A DNA stretch of 32,751 bases from an uncultured Chlorobiaceae bacterium (GCA_903822595.1 CAIJPS010000066.1:1-32751), one strand, 5' to 3'. Shown: positions 9,176-18,290, counted from the first letter of the stretch. Program-made: numbers and translations. The notes: a model not told the origin generated them from the letters alone.

Positions 9176-9334
9176 ATGCTACAGAAATTCTTCTCCATTA
9201 AATCACAAAAAGGCGTAACCATGATCGAGTACGCCTTGATTGCAGCTTTGATTGCTGTTGTTGCCATTGTAGCTATTACTACTGTTGGAACTAATTTGGC
9301 CACTATTTTTAACACTATCGCAACAGCTATCTAA
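9176..9334 (+). CDS. flp: Flp-family type IVb prepilin (major Tad pilin)
   Basis: 52 aa. The sequence MLQKFFSIKSQKG is a short leader; cleavage is expected after Gly13. It is followed by VTMIEYALIAALIAVVA, which has the Flp hallmark Glu at +5 and Tyr at +6 and then a single hydrophobic helix to about residue 45. A ribosome site GGGAGA (9163-9168) is 7 nt before the ATG. It is the first gene of the Tad cluster and lies 46 bp before cpaB, which fixes its identity. After processing by the A24 peptidase the pilin would be assembled by CpaF/TadB/TadC. Only one pilin gene is visible here. The upstream 207-bp gap probably carries the operon promoter: a TATACT hexamer lies at 9111-9116, but I see no well-spaced -35 box. 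Confidence 0.93.
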   Translation: MLQKFFSIKSQKGVTMIEYALIAALIAVVAIVAITTVGTNLATIFNTIATAI

Positions 9335-9380
9335 GTAAGGGTGGTGGTACTCCGAAAAAAACTCTTTTATAGCCTAAGCA

Positions 9381-10196
9381 GTGAAACTACCGGTTTTCGC
9401 TCTTGCCATCGCACTCACTCTGGGAGCGATGGCAGCTTTTATCTCCGCCCGCTTGATGAGCGTCGCACAAACCTCAGTATCCAAGGTTGTCATCGTTGAG
9501 CAGCCCATCGAAGCTGGCAAAGCTATTCAAGCGGTTCAAATCAAGACCATCGATTGGCCCTCCTCGTCCGTTCCGCAAGATGCATCGACTCGCACCACCA
9601 ACGTGGTGGGTCGAATTGCCCGTGTCTCCATGATTCCGGGTGAGCCTGTTTTACTTGGCAAATTGGCCCCAAAAAACGCCACTGGCGGCTTATCCTCGAT
9701 CATCCCGGAGGGCAAGCGCGCAATTACTGTTCGTGTAAACGAGGTGATTGCGGTTGCCGGATTTGCCCTGCCAGGTAGCTATGTGGATGTTTTGGTTAGC
9801 GGCAAAGATGCCGACCAGCAGCCTTTTTCGCGTACAGTACTGTCGCGCCTCAAAGTATTGGCCGTGGCCCAGGAAACCACTGCAGACCCCGATAAACCAA
9901 AAGTGGTCAATGCCGTAACCCTCGAGCTTACGCCGCTCGAATCCGAAAAGCTCGACCTGGCCCGTAACATCGGGGTACTTTCTCTTGTTTTGCGCAACGA
10001 GCTCGACACTGGCGTAATAAACTCAGCAGGTGTACGTCTGCAGGATATTGTGAACCCACAGTCCACTCGTGCAACCACCTCTTCGCCGTCTGCACAAGCG
10101 ACACCGGCTACCAACACTTTGGCGGCGCCTTCGCGTCAAAGCAGTGGACCCGAAGAAATCCGTGGCATCAGCCGCCAACCTGTAGCCACACCCTAA
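9381..10196 (+). CDS. cpaB: Tad pilus assembly protein CpaB/RcpC (SAF domain)
   Basis: 271 aa starting at GTG 9381. An N-terminal membrane segment (about 3-27) is followed by an SAF domain: VVIVEQPIEAGKAIQAVQI, then GRIARVSMIPGEPVLLGKL, and the CpaB/RcpC C-domain IPEGKRAITVRVNEVIAVAGF followed by PGSYVDVLVSG. The C-terminal ~50 residues are Ser/Thr/Pro/Ala-rich and probably disordered. CpaB/RcpC is a periplasmic component associated with the Tad outer-membrane secretin, perhaps peptidoglycan-binding through SAF. The next gene, cpaC, follows after 6 bp. Codon choice is GC-richer than in the 1-9 kb flank. Confidence 0.92.
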   Translation: MKLPVFALAIALTLGAMAAFISARLMSVAQTSVSKVVIVEQPIEAGKAIQAVQIKTIDWPSSSVPQDASTRTTNVVGRIARVSMIPGEPVLLGKLAPKNATGGLSSIIPEGKRAITVRVNEVIAVAGFALPGSYVDVLVSGKDADQQPFSRTVLSRLKVLAVAQETTADPDKPKVVNAVTLELTPLESEKLDLARNIGVLSLVLRNELDTGVINSAGVRLQDIVNPQSTRATTSSPSAQATPATNTLAAPSRQSSGPEEIRGISRQPVATP

Positions 10197-10202
10197 GCCA
10201 AC

Positions 10203-11621
10203 ATGCCCATGAATTTGACAAACCTGATGCGTTTAACCTGCAGGATAAGTGCTCTTTTGGCGCTTCTTGTTGGCACCATACCCTTGGCCGCATTGGCCTC
10301 TCCCTTGACCTACCTTGTGCCTGAGGGCGAATCGAGGGTCTACCGGCTTGCACGACCCATTGTACGGGTTGCTGTGGGCAATCCTGCTGTGGCAGACTTT
10401 ATTATGATTAACCCCTCCGAGCTCTATCTGATGGGTAAAAAACCAGGTACAACCAATCTTATTCTCTGGGACCACAATGGGAATTTCACCTCCGCACCAC
10501 TGAATGTCAACCGCAATACCAACCCCATAAAAGTATTGCTGACAGCCGCCTTACCGAACGAACGAGACATTGAGATATACTCCCTGGGACCAACTGTAGT
10601 ACTGGCCGGCTCAGTGTCTAACGCTCTGGCAGCAGAAATCGCCTGGCGCATAGTAAGTGCCTCTTTTGGCGGCAAGGTTTCGGAGAACAACCCCGAATAC
10701 ACCTTGATCAATAGCTGGCCTGTCTATCCGGCACTGCCCAGTGTAACTGGCATGACCAAGATTGAGAGTCTCTCTGGCTCTGGCTCCGCCTCTAACTCTG
10801 GTTCTGCTGGATCTGCCGGCATACCTGGCGTGGTTAACCTTCTCAAAGTTCGCGACTCGCAGCAAGTCCGCCTCGAAGTCCGCATTGCTGAAGTTTCCAG
10901 GTCTTACATCGAAACTTTGGGTCTTGGCTGGACACAAGGTTCGGGCAATATCCAGGGCACCCTCATGTCGGGGTTTGTCAGCAACAGCACTCTCAACCTT
11001 TTGTTTAAGAATGGTAACCAGCTCAAGGCGGAAGCCGAGAGCAAAAAGGGTTTCCTTAAAATGCTGGCCGAACCCACCATTGTCACCATGAGTGGTCAGG
11101 AAGGGTACTTCCTGGTTGGCGGCAAAGTGTATACGCCCACCGTCTCCGCTAACGGAGCAGTTGACTACGTCGAACGCTTCTACGGTGTCGGTTTTCGATT
11201 TTTTCCTATTGTACTGGATTCCGGGCGTATTTCACTCAGGGTTACACCCGAGGTCTCTGCGCCCCTCAAAGAAGCTGTCACTGCTGGAACCACAACCAGT
11301 CTGCCCTCCTTTAAACTCAACATCGCGTCCACCACCGTCCAGATGAAAGAGGGAGAAAACCTTGTTATTGGAGGACTTCTGCAAAACAATCTTGAAGAAA
11401 CCATACGAGGTCTGCCCTTGCTGAGTCAAATTCCCATTCTTGGTGCACTCTTCCGTCGCACTGATAAAGCATCTGAAAAAACCGAACTCCTGATTGTTGT
11501 TCGCCCCACCCTGGTCAAAGCCAGCACCACAGTGCCGGAACTCCCTACCGACAGGGTTGTTCCGCCTACTGATAAAGAGCTTTTCATCGACGGAAAGCTT
11601 GAAGGTTCACAAAAAAAATGA
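10203..11621 (+). CDS. cpaC: Tad pilus outer-membrane secretin CpaC/RcpA
   Basis: 472 aa, predicted to form the multimeric outer-membrane channel for the pilus. A signal peptide occupies about residues 1-33 (ISALLALLVGTIPLAALAS). An N-terminal secretin N0-like domain (VAVGNPAVADFIMINPSELYLMG) is followed by a BON-like part (DIEIYSLGPTVVLAGSVSN), a Ser/Gly-rich linker at about 186-202, and the secretin core with VRLEVRIAEVSRS, MLAEPTIVTMSGQEGYFLVGG and LVIGGLLQNN. The conserved end is LPLLSQIPILGALFR, then ELLIVVRPTLV. The stop overlaps the tadE start (ATGA), showing tight coupling. Confidence 0.95.
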   Translation: MPMNLTNLMRLTCRISALLALLVGTIPLAALASPLTYLVPEGESRVYRLARPIVRVAVGNPAVADFIMINPSELYLMGKKPGTTNLILWDHNGNFTSAPLNVNRNTNPIKVLLTAALPNERDIEIYSLGPTVVLAGSVSNALAAEIAWRIVSASFGGKVSENNPEYTLINSWPVYPALPSVTGMTKIESLSGSGSASNSGSAGSAGIPGVVNLLKVRDSQQVRLEVRIAEVSRSYIETLGLGWTQGSGNIQGTLMSGFVSNSTLNLLFKNGNQLKAEAESKKGFLKMLAEPTIVTMSGQEGYFLVGGKVYTPTVSANGAVDYVERFYGVGFRFFPIVLDSGRISLRVTPEVSAPLKEAVTAGTTTSLPSFKLNIASTTVQMKEGENLVIGGLLQNNLEETIRGLPLLSQIPILGALFRRTDKASEKTELLIVVRPTLVKASTTVPELPTDRVVPPTDKELFIDGKLEGSQKK

Positions 11622-12064
11622 CCACCATGCGCGCAGATGTTGACATGCTTCAAGCCCCAACAAAGGAGCAGGCTCAATGCCAAAAGGGCACTGTGTTGGT
11701 CGAATTTGCGCTCATCCTGCCCATTTTTCTGACGCTCCTCTTTGGGATGGTTACTTTTTCTTTAGGCCTCTACAACAAAACCGTGCTCACCATGGCCACC
11801 CGAGAGGGCGCGCGTGCCGGAGTCAGGTTCGTTTCAGGCCGGACCAACGCCATCATCCAAAGCAACGCCAGAGCCGCTGCCTTGCAGGTCTGTCAAAACA
11901 ACCTGATCTCTTTTGGGTCTGCTACGATTACTCCTACCATTCAGAACAACATTCTCACCGTTACGGCCAGCGGTAATTACACTGGATTCTTTTGGGACTT
12001 TATTTTCTACAGTTCTGGGACGGACTATCTCATCTCGGCCCAAACCAGCATGAGGCTCGAATAA
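11618..12064 (+). CDS. tadE: TadE-like minor pseudopilin
   Basis: 148 aa. After a cytoplasmic lead of about 23 residues comes KGTVLVEFALILPIFLTLLFG, the TadE signature: Gly before a hydrophobic helix with Glu at +5. The remainder is a small periplasmic domain (ATREGARAGVRFVSGRTN is the typical continuation). TadE/TadF pseudopilins are processed by the prepilin peptidase and are needed for pilus assembly. Translation is coupled to cpaC by a 4-bp overlap, and tadG starts 2 bp after the stop. Only one TadE/F-type gene is present, whereas many Tad loci have two. Confidence 0.88.
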   Translation: MTTMRADVDMLQAPTKEQAQCQKGTVLVEFALILPIFLTLLFGMVTFSLGLYNKTVLTMATREGARAGVRFVSGRTNAIIQSNARAAALQVCQNNLISFGSATITPTIQNNILTVTASGNYTGFFWDFIFYSSGTDYLISAQTSMRLE

Positions 12065-12066
12065 CC

Positions 12067-13083
12067 ATGGCGCCTTCACACCAAACCATCAAACTGCTGC
12101 ACGGCCAGCGTGGCGGTGTCGCCATTTTGTTTGCCCTGTTCTTGCCAGTCTTGCTGGGCTTTGCCGCTTTGGCGGTTGACCTGGCCCGCCTCAACCTGAC
12201 CAAAGTTGAACTTCAAAACGCGGCCGACGCTGCTGCTTTGGCTGGTGTTCGTTCACTCTGCGATCCATCTACTGTTGCGTCAGACCAGCCTTACAATTGG
12301 TCAGCGGCCACGACCACTGCGCGATTTGTAGCACAATGCAACTTCGCCAATACCGTTCGGATTCAGGCTGTGACCATTGAAACCGGTTACTGGAACCTCA
12401 GTAATCCCGCGCTCGGTTTGTATCACCCCGGCACACCCGGCGCAGGAGATGTCGCCGCCATCCGCGCCACGGTCGCAATGCCTTTACAGTTTTTATTTGC
12501 ACCCATTCTGGGTATTTCCGGAAGCAGCGTTCATGCCAGTGCCATTGCCGTGCTACCCGCAGCCGCGGCCGGTACAGGCTTGTTCCCCTTGGTTGTCAGC
12601 AAAAATTTTTTGGACAGTTATTGGAACTCAACAACACGCTCTCCCATTCTGCAAAATGGTGTAGCTCCTACCATCAGTATTGGCAGCACCTACAACAACC
12701 ATGGCAGTAGCCAGTTGACAGGCACGTGGACCTCTTTTACGAATCCAGCCAATGACGTCACAACCATAAGAAATCTCATCGCAAATGGCAACCCTACGAA
12801 CTTATCCATCGGCATGAACATTTATATCCAACCAGGTGCCAAAGCTACCTTGTACTCCGAAGTCCCCGTCGGCACAGATAAAGCGATATTCGTGGTTGAC
12901 AATGCTGCAACCGGCTTGCAACCTATCGTTGCGATTGCCGGTTTTCATATTAGTGGGTACAATCAAGGTGGTAAGCTTGTTTATGGTAATTTCATAAACA
13001 ACGTGTCCGTCGGCACCACCAATCCTGGCAACGGCAACGGGGTGCCATACGGTGCCTACACTCCACCCATACTGGTACAATAA
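12067..13083 (+). CDS. tadG: TadG-like pilus assembly protein
   Basis: 338 aa from the ATG at 12067; the frame is open further upstream, but that part overlaps tadE. It begins with QRGGVAILFALFLPVLLGFAALAVDL, the TadG N-terminal membrane segment. Then comes LNLTKVELQNAADAAALAGV, the hallmark 'LQ-AADAAALA' segment of the family. The rest is a periplasmic, Gly/Asn/Thr-rich domain. No von Willebrand A metal site (DxSxS) is evident, so this is a short TadG. TadG is an inner-membrane-anchored factor of the Tad machine; its exact role is unsettled. Confidence 0.85.
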   Translation: MAPSHQTIKLLHGQRGGVAILFALFLPVLLGFAALAVDLARLNLTKVELQNAADAAALAGVRSLCDPSTVASDQPYNWSAATTTARFVAQCNFANTVRIQAVTIETGYWNLSNPALGLYHPGTPGAGDVAAIRATVAMPLQFLFAPILGISGSSVHASAIAVLPAAAAGTGLFPLVVSKNFLDSYWNSTTRSPILQNGVAPTISIGSTYNNHGSSQLTGTWTSFTNPANDVTTIRNLIANGNPTNLSIGMNIYIQPGAKATLYSEVPVGTDKAIFVVDNAATGLQPIVAIAGFHISGYNQGGKLVYGNFINNVSVGTTNPGNGNGVPYGAYTPPILVQ

Positions 13084-13089
13084 ACACGC

Positions 13090-14232
13090 ATGAACATTGT
13101 TGCATACTCTCCCCAGCCCTGGGAGATTCCCGATAGACAACTTGAACTGGGTCAACACCAATTAGTCCGACTGGTGGGCGCGTTAGGGGCAATGGTGCAC
13201 CAACTCACAGCCCAAAAACCCGATCTCGTATTTCTCGTGGGCTTTGAACCCACCGAGCCCCACTACATTCAGGAGGTGGAAAAACTCTGCCTCGCTCTAC
13301 CGAATGCCGCCATCGTGGCCCTGCACCCACAATCAGAGTCCGAACTTTTGTTATCTCTTATGCGCGCTGGTGTGCGTGAAGTCATTGTCGACAGCTCCTC
13401 CGAAACCCTGCAACAAGTTATCAAACGCGCTCACTTTCGTTCCAAAGGCGATAACATTCTGGGTCGGGTTTTTGGATTTGTCTCTTCCAAAGGGGGGGAT
13501 GGCAGCTCTTGCTTAGCGGCCAACCTGGCCTTTGCGCTCTCTCAAAAGCCCGACACCCGCGTGCTGGCGGTCGATGTCTCTTTACCCTTTGGCGACCTTG
13601 ACATGTTCCTCACCGGAGAAAACCACCCTCAAGATTTGGCTGACATCTCCAGTCAATCCGACCGGCTCGACCATTCGCTACTCGACAGCATGGTGCAGCA
13701 CCTCAGCCCCACGCTCGATCTCATCCCTTCGCCCATCACGTTCGAAAAAATCGTTCATATCGAACCCGAGCGCGTGAGCGAACTCATTCACGTGGCCACA
13801 AACTTTTACGACTACATTCTTGTTGACTTTGACTCATCTTTCGACCAGGTAGTCATGTGTGTTCTCGATCAACTTGACGAGCTCTGCATCGTATCCACTC
13901 CGTCGCTACCATCGCTGCGTCGGGCGGCTCAACTGCTCAAACTCTGGAAAGAGTTTGAAAAACCCCTGTTGCAAATCGAAATCATCCTCAACCGCGCTGA
14001 CACAAGTGCTCGCCTCTCCAATACCGAAATCGAAAAAGTCATCGGCAGGCCAATTAATAGACGTTTTCCTTCCGACACTGAAGCCGTGCAAGAATCCCTT
14101 TTGATTGGTCAGCCCTTATTGCAAGTGGCACCAAAATCCAAACTTTCCAAAACCATCGTCGACTGGGCCACGCACCTCACAGGCAGCAGTCATCATAAAC
14201 GCTCCCTATGGCAACGCTTAAAGATCAAATAG
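13090..14232 (+). CDS. cpaE: Tad pilus localisation ATPase-like protein CpaE/TadZ
   Basis: 380 aa. The N-terminal ~120 residues look like a receiver-type domain without an obvious phospho-acceptor (DLVFLVGFEP, LLLSLMRAGVREVIV). The C-terminal MinD/ParA-like domain starts at about 135: VFGFVSSKGGDGSSCLAANLA is a deviant P-loop with the signature KGG, but GSS in place of the usual GKT/S. VLAVDVSLPFGDLDMFL and YDYILVDFDSS follow. CpaE/TadZ proteins position the pilus machine at the pole. The 3' end overlaps the start of cpaF by 25 bp. Loss of the second P-loop Lys is common in this subfamily and may mean weak or no ATPase activity. Confidence 0.9.
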   Translation: MNIVAYSPQPWEIPDRQLELGQHQLVRLVGALGAMVHQLTAQKPDLVFLVGFEPTEPHYIQEVEKLCLALPNAAIVALHPQSESELLLSLMRAGVREVIVDSSSETLQQVIKRAHFRSKGDNILGRVFGFVSSKGGDGSSCLAANLAFALSQKPDTRVLAVDVSLPFGDLDMFLTGENHPQDLADISSQSDRLDHSLLDSMVQHLSPTLDLIPSPITFEKIVHIEPERVSELIHVATNFYDYILVDFDSSFDQVVMCVLDQLDELCIVSTPSLPSLRRAAQLLKLWKEFEKPLLQIEIILNRADTSARLSNTEIEKVIGRPINRRFPSDTEAVQESLLIGQPLLQVAPKSKLSKTIVDWATHLTGSSHHKRSLWQRLKIK

Positions 14233-15629
14233 CTCTCTGGAACCTCTCCAATAAACGGGTAGCAGTTCCCCCTGCATCGGCGCCTGCAATACCTCATGCG
14301 GTTGAGGATCTAACTTCGCCTGCACCAGTACCGGCGATAAAAACAAAAGCGTCACCAGGGGTTGACTATTACGCGACCAAAATGAAGTTGCACCAAAAGC
14401 TGCTCACCCGCATCGACCTCAACTCCATCGAAAGCTTGACCCCCGAGCAGTTGCGCAACGAGCTTGGGGTCTTGCTTGTCGCTCTCATCGAAGAAGACGA
14501 CATCCCCTTCAATGATCAAGAGCGCGCCAGATTGGTGGCCGACCTCAAAAACGAAATCATGGGTCTGGGCCCTTTGGAGCCCTTGCTTGCCGACCCCGCT
14601 ATTTCTGAAATCATGGTCAACGGCTACCAAAAGGTCTATATCGAAAAAAGCGGACGCATTCAGCTCACCGACATCCGTTTTAACGACGACGCCCACCTTA
14701 TGAAAATCATCGATAAAATTGTCTCTCGTGTTGGGCGGCGTATCGATGAATCCAGCCCCATGGCCGATGCCCGCCTGCCAGATGGGTCACGCGTCAACGC
14801 TATCATTCCGCCATTGGCTCTCGACGGCCCTGTCCTCACCATTCGGCGCTTTGCGGTTGTGCCCCTGCAGATGCGCGACCTCATTCAAAAAAACACACTC
14901 TCACCCGCCATGGCCGAACTGTTGGCAGCTCTCGTTAAAGTCAAGAGCAACATCGTCATTTCCGGGGGCACTGGTTCTGGTAAAACCACGCTGCTCAACA
15001 TTCTCTCGAGTTTTATTCCACACAACGAACGCATTGTCACTATCGAAGACACTGCCGAACTTCAGCTTCAGCAAAATCATGTCATTCGTCTGGAGACGCG
15101 CACACCCAACATTGAAGGTAAAGGCGAAATCACCATGCGCGCACTTGTGAAAAACTGCCTGCGCATGCGGCCCGACCGCATCGTGCTGGGCGAGGTACGT
15201 AGCTCCGAGGTGATCGACATGCTACAAGCCATGAACACTGGCCACGAGGGCTCGCTCACCACCATTCACGCCAACAGCCCGCGGCATGCCCTGGGCCGGC
15301 TCGAAAACCTGGTGGGCATGGGTGGCCTCACGATACCCGGCAAAGCCCTGCGCGAGCTCATTTCCTCGTCGATTCACTTTCTTGTTCAGGAAACTCGAAT
15401 AAATGACGGTAGCCGCAAGATCGTCAGCATCGAAGAAATTGTCGGCATGGAAGGCGAAATCATTACCACCCAGGAAATCTTTTGCTTCAAGCGCACGGGC
15501 ACTAACCCGGATGGAACGGTGCAAGGAGTGTTCAGAGCCACGGGCGTGCGCCCCAAAGTGTATGAAAAAATGCTCACCTACGGCATCAGCCTCAGTGAAG
15601 GCATGTTCGACCCCAGTCCCAACGACTAA
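14208..15629 (+). CDS. cpaF: Tad pilus assembly ATPase CpaF/TadA
   Basis: 473 aa, a GspE/PulE-superfamily hexameric ATPase that powers pilus extension (and retraction in Tad systems). An N-terminal helical domain (about 60-130) precedes [21 protein letters not shown], typical of CpaF. Walker A is at about 245-253 ([14 protein letters not shown]), the Asp box is [13 protein letters not shown], Walker B is [16 protein letters not shown], and the His box is [15 protein letters not shown]. All catalytic motifs are intact. The start ATG at 14208 lies inside the 3' end of cpaE in another frame. tadB starts 14 bp after the stop. Confidence 0.96.
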   Translation: MATLKDQIALWNLSNKRVAVPPASAPAIPHAVEDLTSPAPVPAIKTKASPGVDYYATKMKLHQKLLTRIDLNSIESLTPEQLRNELGVLLVALIEEDDIPFNDQERARLVADLKNEIMGLGPLEPLLADPAISEIMVNGYQKVYIEKSGRIQLTDIRFNDDAHLMKIIDKIVSRVGRRIDESSPMADARLPDGSRVNAIIPPLALDGPVLTIRRFAVVPLQMRDLIQKNTLSPAMAELLAALVKVKSNIVISGGTGSGKTTLLNILSSFIPHNERIVTIEDTAELQLQQNHVIRLETRTPNIEGKGEITMRALVKNCLRMRPDRIVLGEVRSSEVIDMLQAMNTGHEGSLTTIHANSPRHALGRLENLVGMGGLTIPGKALRELISSSIHFLVQETRINDGSRKIVSIEEIVGMEGEIITTQEIFCFKRTGTNPDGTVQGVFRATGVRPKVYEKMLTYGISLSEGMFDPSPND

Positions 15630-15643
15630 CCTGCGAGCACATC

Positions 15644-16611
15644 ATGACAACGTTTTTGATCTCCTTATTTATTTTTTTGGTAGTCATGCTGATCATGCTG
15701 CTGCTCTATGTGGTATGGGGACATTTTTTCGACCGCCGCAACCAAACAAAAAAAAACGCTTGCAGGCCATCCTCAACGCCGTTCACCGGGGTGGGCAAAG
15801 CCACAGCAGCACGCAAACCACCCTGCAGGGCAGTGCACTCGAAATCTGGCTGCGCTCTCGCTCCAGCACATTTGAGCAACTCGAAAACCTGGTACAACGC
15901 TCCCACAGCCCGCTCACTGCCGGGCGTTTAATGGGCCTCATGCTCGCCTTGTTTACGGTGGTTGTGATGTTGGGTATTCTGCGCCAAATTAATCCATTGC
16001 TTCTGCTCGTGCTGGCCGTCGCCATAGCCAGTACCCCGGTTCTGTGGTTATCTCGACAGGCCAACCATCGTCGTCAAGCCTTCGGTGACAAACTCCCGGA
16101 AACGCTCGACTACATCTCGCGCGCAATGCGCGCCGGCCACAGTCTTACCTCGGCCATCGGCATGGTTGGCAAGGAGTTCCCCGACCCCATAGGTCACGAA
16201 TTTAAAACGGTCTTCGATGAAATCTGCTTCGGCATCTCATTCAAAGATGCCATCGGCAAGCTCGCCGATCGCGTTCAAAGCTACGACCTCAATTTCTTTG
16301 TTATCTCGCTCAAGATCCAGCACGAAACTGGCGGCAACCTTACCGAACTACTCGATGGACTGTCCAAAACCTTGCGCGAACGCGTCAAACTGCGCGGCAA
16401 AATTCGCACGCTCTCAGCCGAAGGGCGCGCATCAGCCTGGGTACTGGGCAGTATGCCATTTTTGCTCGCCGGTATGCTCACGCTCGTAAACCCCGGCTAC
16501 ATGTCGCTGCTTTGGACTACTCCCCAAGGCCAGACCCTTCTCCTCATCGGTGGCGGGCTTATGGCTGTTGGCTTCTTTCTGCTCAACAGCATCATCCAGA
16601 TCAAGGTTTAA
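15644..16611 (+). CDS. tadB: Tad inner-membrane platform protein TadB, split by a -1 frameshift at an A9 run
   Basis: Translation from the ATG at 15644 gives the expected first membrane helix (MTTFLISLFIFLVVMLIMLL) and then RRNQTKK, but that frame ends at 15931 after 95 aa. The rest of TadB is encoded in the -1 frame from the nine A's at 15748-15756: KKRLQAILNAV, LPETLDYISRAMRAGHSLTSA (T2SSF signature), HETGGNLTELLDGLSKTLRER and two C-terminal helices. The joined protein would be about 322 aa, the usual TadB size. Zero-frame codons at the site are AAA AAC preceded by A, the canonical slippery heptamer A_AAA_AAC. An internal ATG at 15715 in the downstream frame has no ribosome site. Slippage, mutation or a base-calling error are all possible. 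Confidence 0.85.
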
Positions 16612-16622
16612 CCCTATCCACC

Positions 16623-17561
16623 ATGCAAGCCATCCTGCAAATCCTTACCATCGTGCTCTCGGGGGCCGCTGTCGCTTCGGTTGTGCTCGCGTTGTACCAT
16701 TGGGTGGTCGACAACGACCTCAAAAAACGCCTCACCAAAATCATTCGCCAAGGCAAGGCCCAAGCAGACCCCTTATCCAAGACGGCCAACACCCACAAAG
16801 TAGCCACCGTCATAAATATTCTTTCTAAACTCTCGATCCCGGAAGAAGGGTGGCAAAGCTCCGGTGTTCATATCAAGTTTTTGCAAGCCGGCATTCGCAA
16901 CAAAAACGCACCTCAATACTACTTCGCCGTTAAAACCCTGCTCACACTGGTGCTACCGGTGCTGCTGGCTTTGTTTCTGCATTTCGCCCAGCCCTACATA
17001 CCCTTCATTCGTACCATGATGCTGGTGCTGCTAACAGCCGCAGCAGGCAACTACCTGCCTGAAATGTTGCTGCACTTCATCACAAAAAAACGTATCGAAC
17101 GCATGCGCTGCAGCTTGCCTGACATGATCGACCTCATGGTCATCTGCACCGAGTCGGGTATGGGCATCGATGCCGCCATTGACCGCATATCGCGCGAAAT
17201 GGCCCGCAACAACCCTGATCTGGCTCAAGAGTTTTACCTCGCGGCCCTCGAAATGCGCGCTGGTGCCATCCGTATCGAAGCTTTGCACAACCTGGCATTG
17301 CGCTCACGCCTCGAAGACCTGGAAGACCTCGTCTCCGTGCTCATACAGGCCGACAAATTTGGCACCAGCCTGGCAGAAGCATTGCGCGTGCAGTCAGAGA
17401 TGATGCGCTCACGCCGTGCCCAACGCGCCGAAGAGCTTGCCGCCAAAATCCCCGTTAAAATGACGGTGCCGCTCATCTTGTTTATTTTCCCGGCGCTCAT
17501 GATGGTGCTGCTGGGGCCAGCAATCATTCAGTTGATGCAAGTCTTCTCCAAAAATCCGTAG
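16623..17561 (+). CDS. tadC: Tad inner-membrane platform protein TadC
   Basis: 312 aa from the ATG at 16623; the open frame extends into tadB, but the ATG just after the tadB stop gives the natural N-terminal helix (LQILTIVLSGAAVASVVLAL). The cytosolic T2SSF domain follows: RMRCSLPDMIDLMVICTESG, then MGIDAAIDRISREM, the standard TadC motif, and IQADKFGTSLAEALRVQSEMM. Two C-terminal membrane helices end in LLGPAIIQLMQVF. TadB and TadC form the platform with CpaF. Gaps of 11 bp to tadB and 2 bp to the peptidase gene show operon packing. Confidence 0.95.
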   Translation: MQAILQILTIVLSGAAVASVVLALYHWVVDNDLKKRLTKIIRQGKAQADPLSKTANTHKVATVINILSKLSIPEEGWQSSGVHIKFLQAGIRNKNAPQYYFAVKTLLTLVLPVLLALFLHFAQPYIPFIRTMMLVLLTAAAGNYLPEMLLHFITKKRIERMRCSLPDMIDLMVICTESGMGIDAAIDRISREMARNNPDLAQEFYLAALEMRAGAIRIEALHNLALRSRLEDLEDLVSVLIQADKFGTSLAEALRVQSEMMRSRRAQRAEELAAKIPVKMTVPLILFIFPALMMVLLGPAIIQLMQVFSKNP

Positions 17562-17563
17562 CT

Positions 17564-18268
17564 ATGAGCCTCAGTTCCTTTTTGCGTATCCTGTGGGCAT
17601 ACTGGCCATGGTGGTTGGCCGGTGCGTGGGTAGGCCTGTGGCTGGTGCCCCTGGCCCGCATCATTCCGCGCAAGGTGTTGCAGTGCGCCAACTCTTCCCT
17701 GAACGCATGGCAGGGACCCGGTGGCGGCCTGGAGCAGCCCGTTCCGCTGGCCCGACGCATTTGGGTGCCGGTGGTCAACGCCTGCTTGTGGACCTATGTG
17801 GCCGACACCCCCAGTCACCTGGCATTCTGGGCAGCGCTACCGGGAGCCGGTTTGGCCAGTACTCTCCTGTTGCTCGCCCTCATTGACTGGGACACCACCC
17901 TCTTGCCAGACTGGGTTGTTTTGCCGCTGGGGATAGCTGGACTGGCCTGCAGTTATGCCGGGTTTACCCGGCACAGCTTTCTTGTTAGTGCAGCATCTGC
18001 GGCCGTGGTGCTGGGTCTGCTGGGTGGGCTTGACTTGGTGTTCCAGCGTATCAAAGGCAAAAGTGGTATCGGTGGTGGTGACCTCAAACTTCTGGCCGCA
18101 CTCGCTACTTGGTGGGGCGTTTTGGGCATGCTTTACGTCGTATTGTGGGCCAGTGTGGTTACCGTGGTCTGGTATTTGGTATGGCTCCGTTTCAAAGGCT
18201 TTAGCCGCCAAGCTGAATGGCCATTTGGTCCCGCCATTGTGGTGGCGGCACTGGTATGGGGCTTGTAG
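17564..18268 (+). CDS. Type IV prepilin peptidase (A24 family, TadV/CpaA role)
   Basis: 234 aa, polytopic membrane aspartyl protease expected to cleave the Flp and TadE leaders. The two catalytic Asp motifs are visible: ALIDWDTTLLPDW (about 106-118) and the GxGD motif in GKSGIGGGDLKLLAALATWWG (about 166-186). It is longer than the usual ~160-aa TadV/CpaA and looks PilD-like without the cysteine-rich methylase insert; LPLARIIPRKV marks the vestigial N-terminal part. Starts 2 bp after tadC. A weak hairpin and T7 run follow at 18291-18310. A degenerate copy of its second-Asp region occurs about 0.96 kb downstream. Confidence 0.92.
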   Translation: MSLSSFLRILWAYWPWWLAGAWVGLWLVPLARIIPRKVLQCANSSLNAWQGPGGGLEQPVPLARRIWVPVVNACLWTYVADTPSHLAFWAALPGAGLASTLLLLALIDWDTTLLPDWVVLPLGIAGLACSYAGFTRHSFLVSAASAAVVLGLLGGLDLVFQRIKGKSGIGGGDLKLLAALATWWGVLGMLYVVLWASVVTVVWYLVWLRFKGFSRQAEWPFGPAIVVAALVWGL

Positions 18269-18290
18269 GCTGCTAACTGCAATTCCCAAG

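Noticed and set aside
15403-15643. Upstream extension of the TadB downstream frame inside cpaF
   Set aside because: The codons overlap the intact cpaF C-terminus and translate to non-family sequence; the true TadB start is in the other frame at 15644.
16512-16622. Longer tadC start inside tadB
   Set aside because: The first 37 codons overlap tadB and are Pro/Arg-rich; the ATG at 16623 gives the normal membrane helix.
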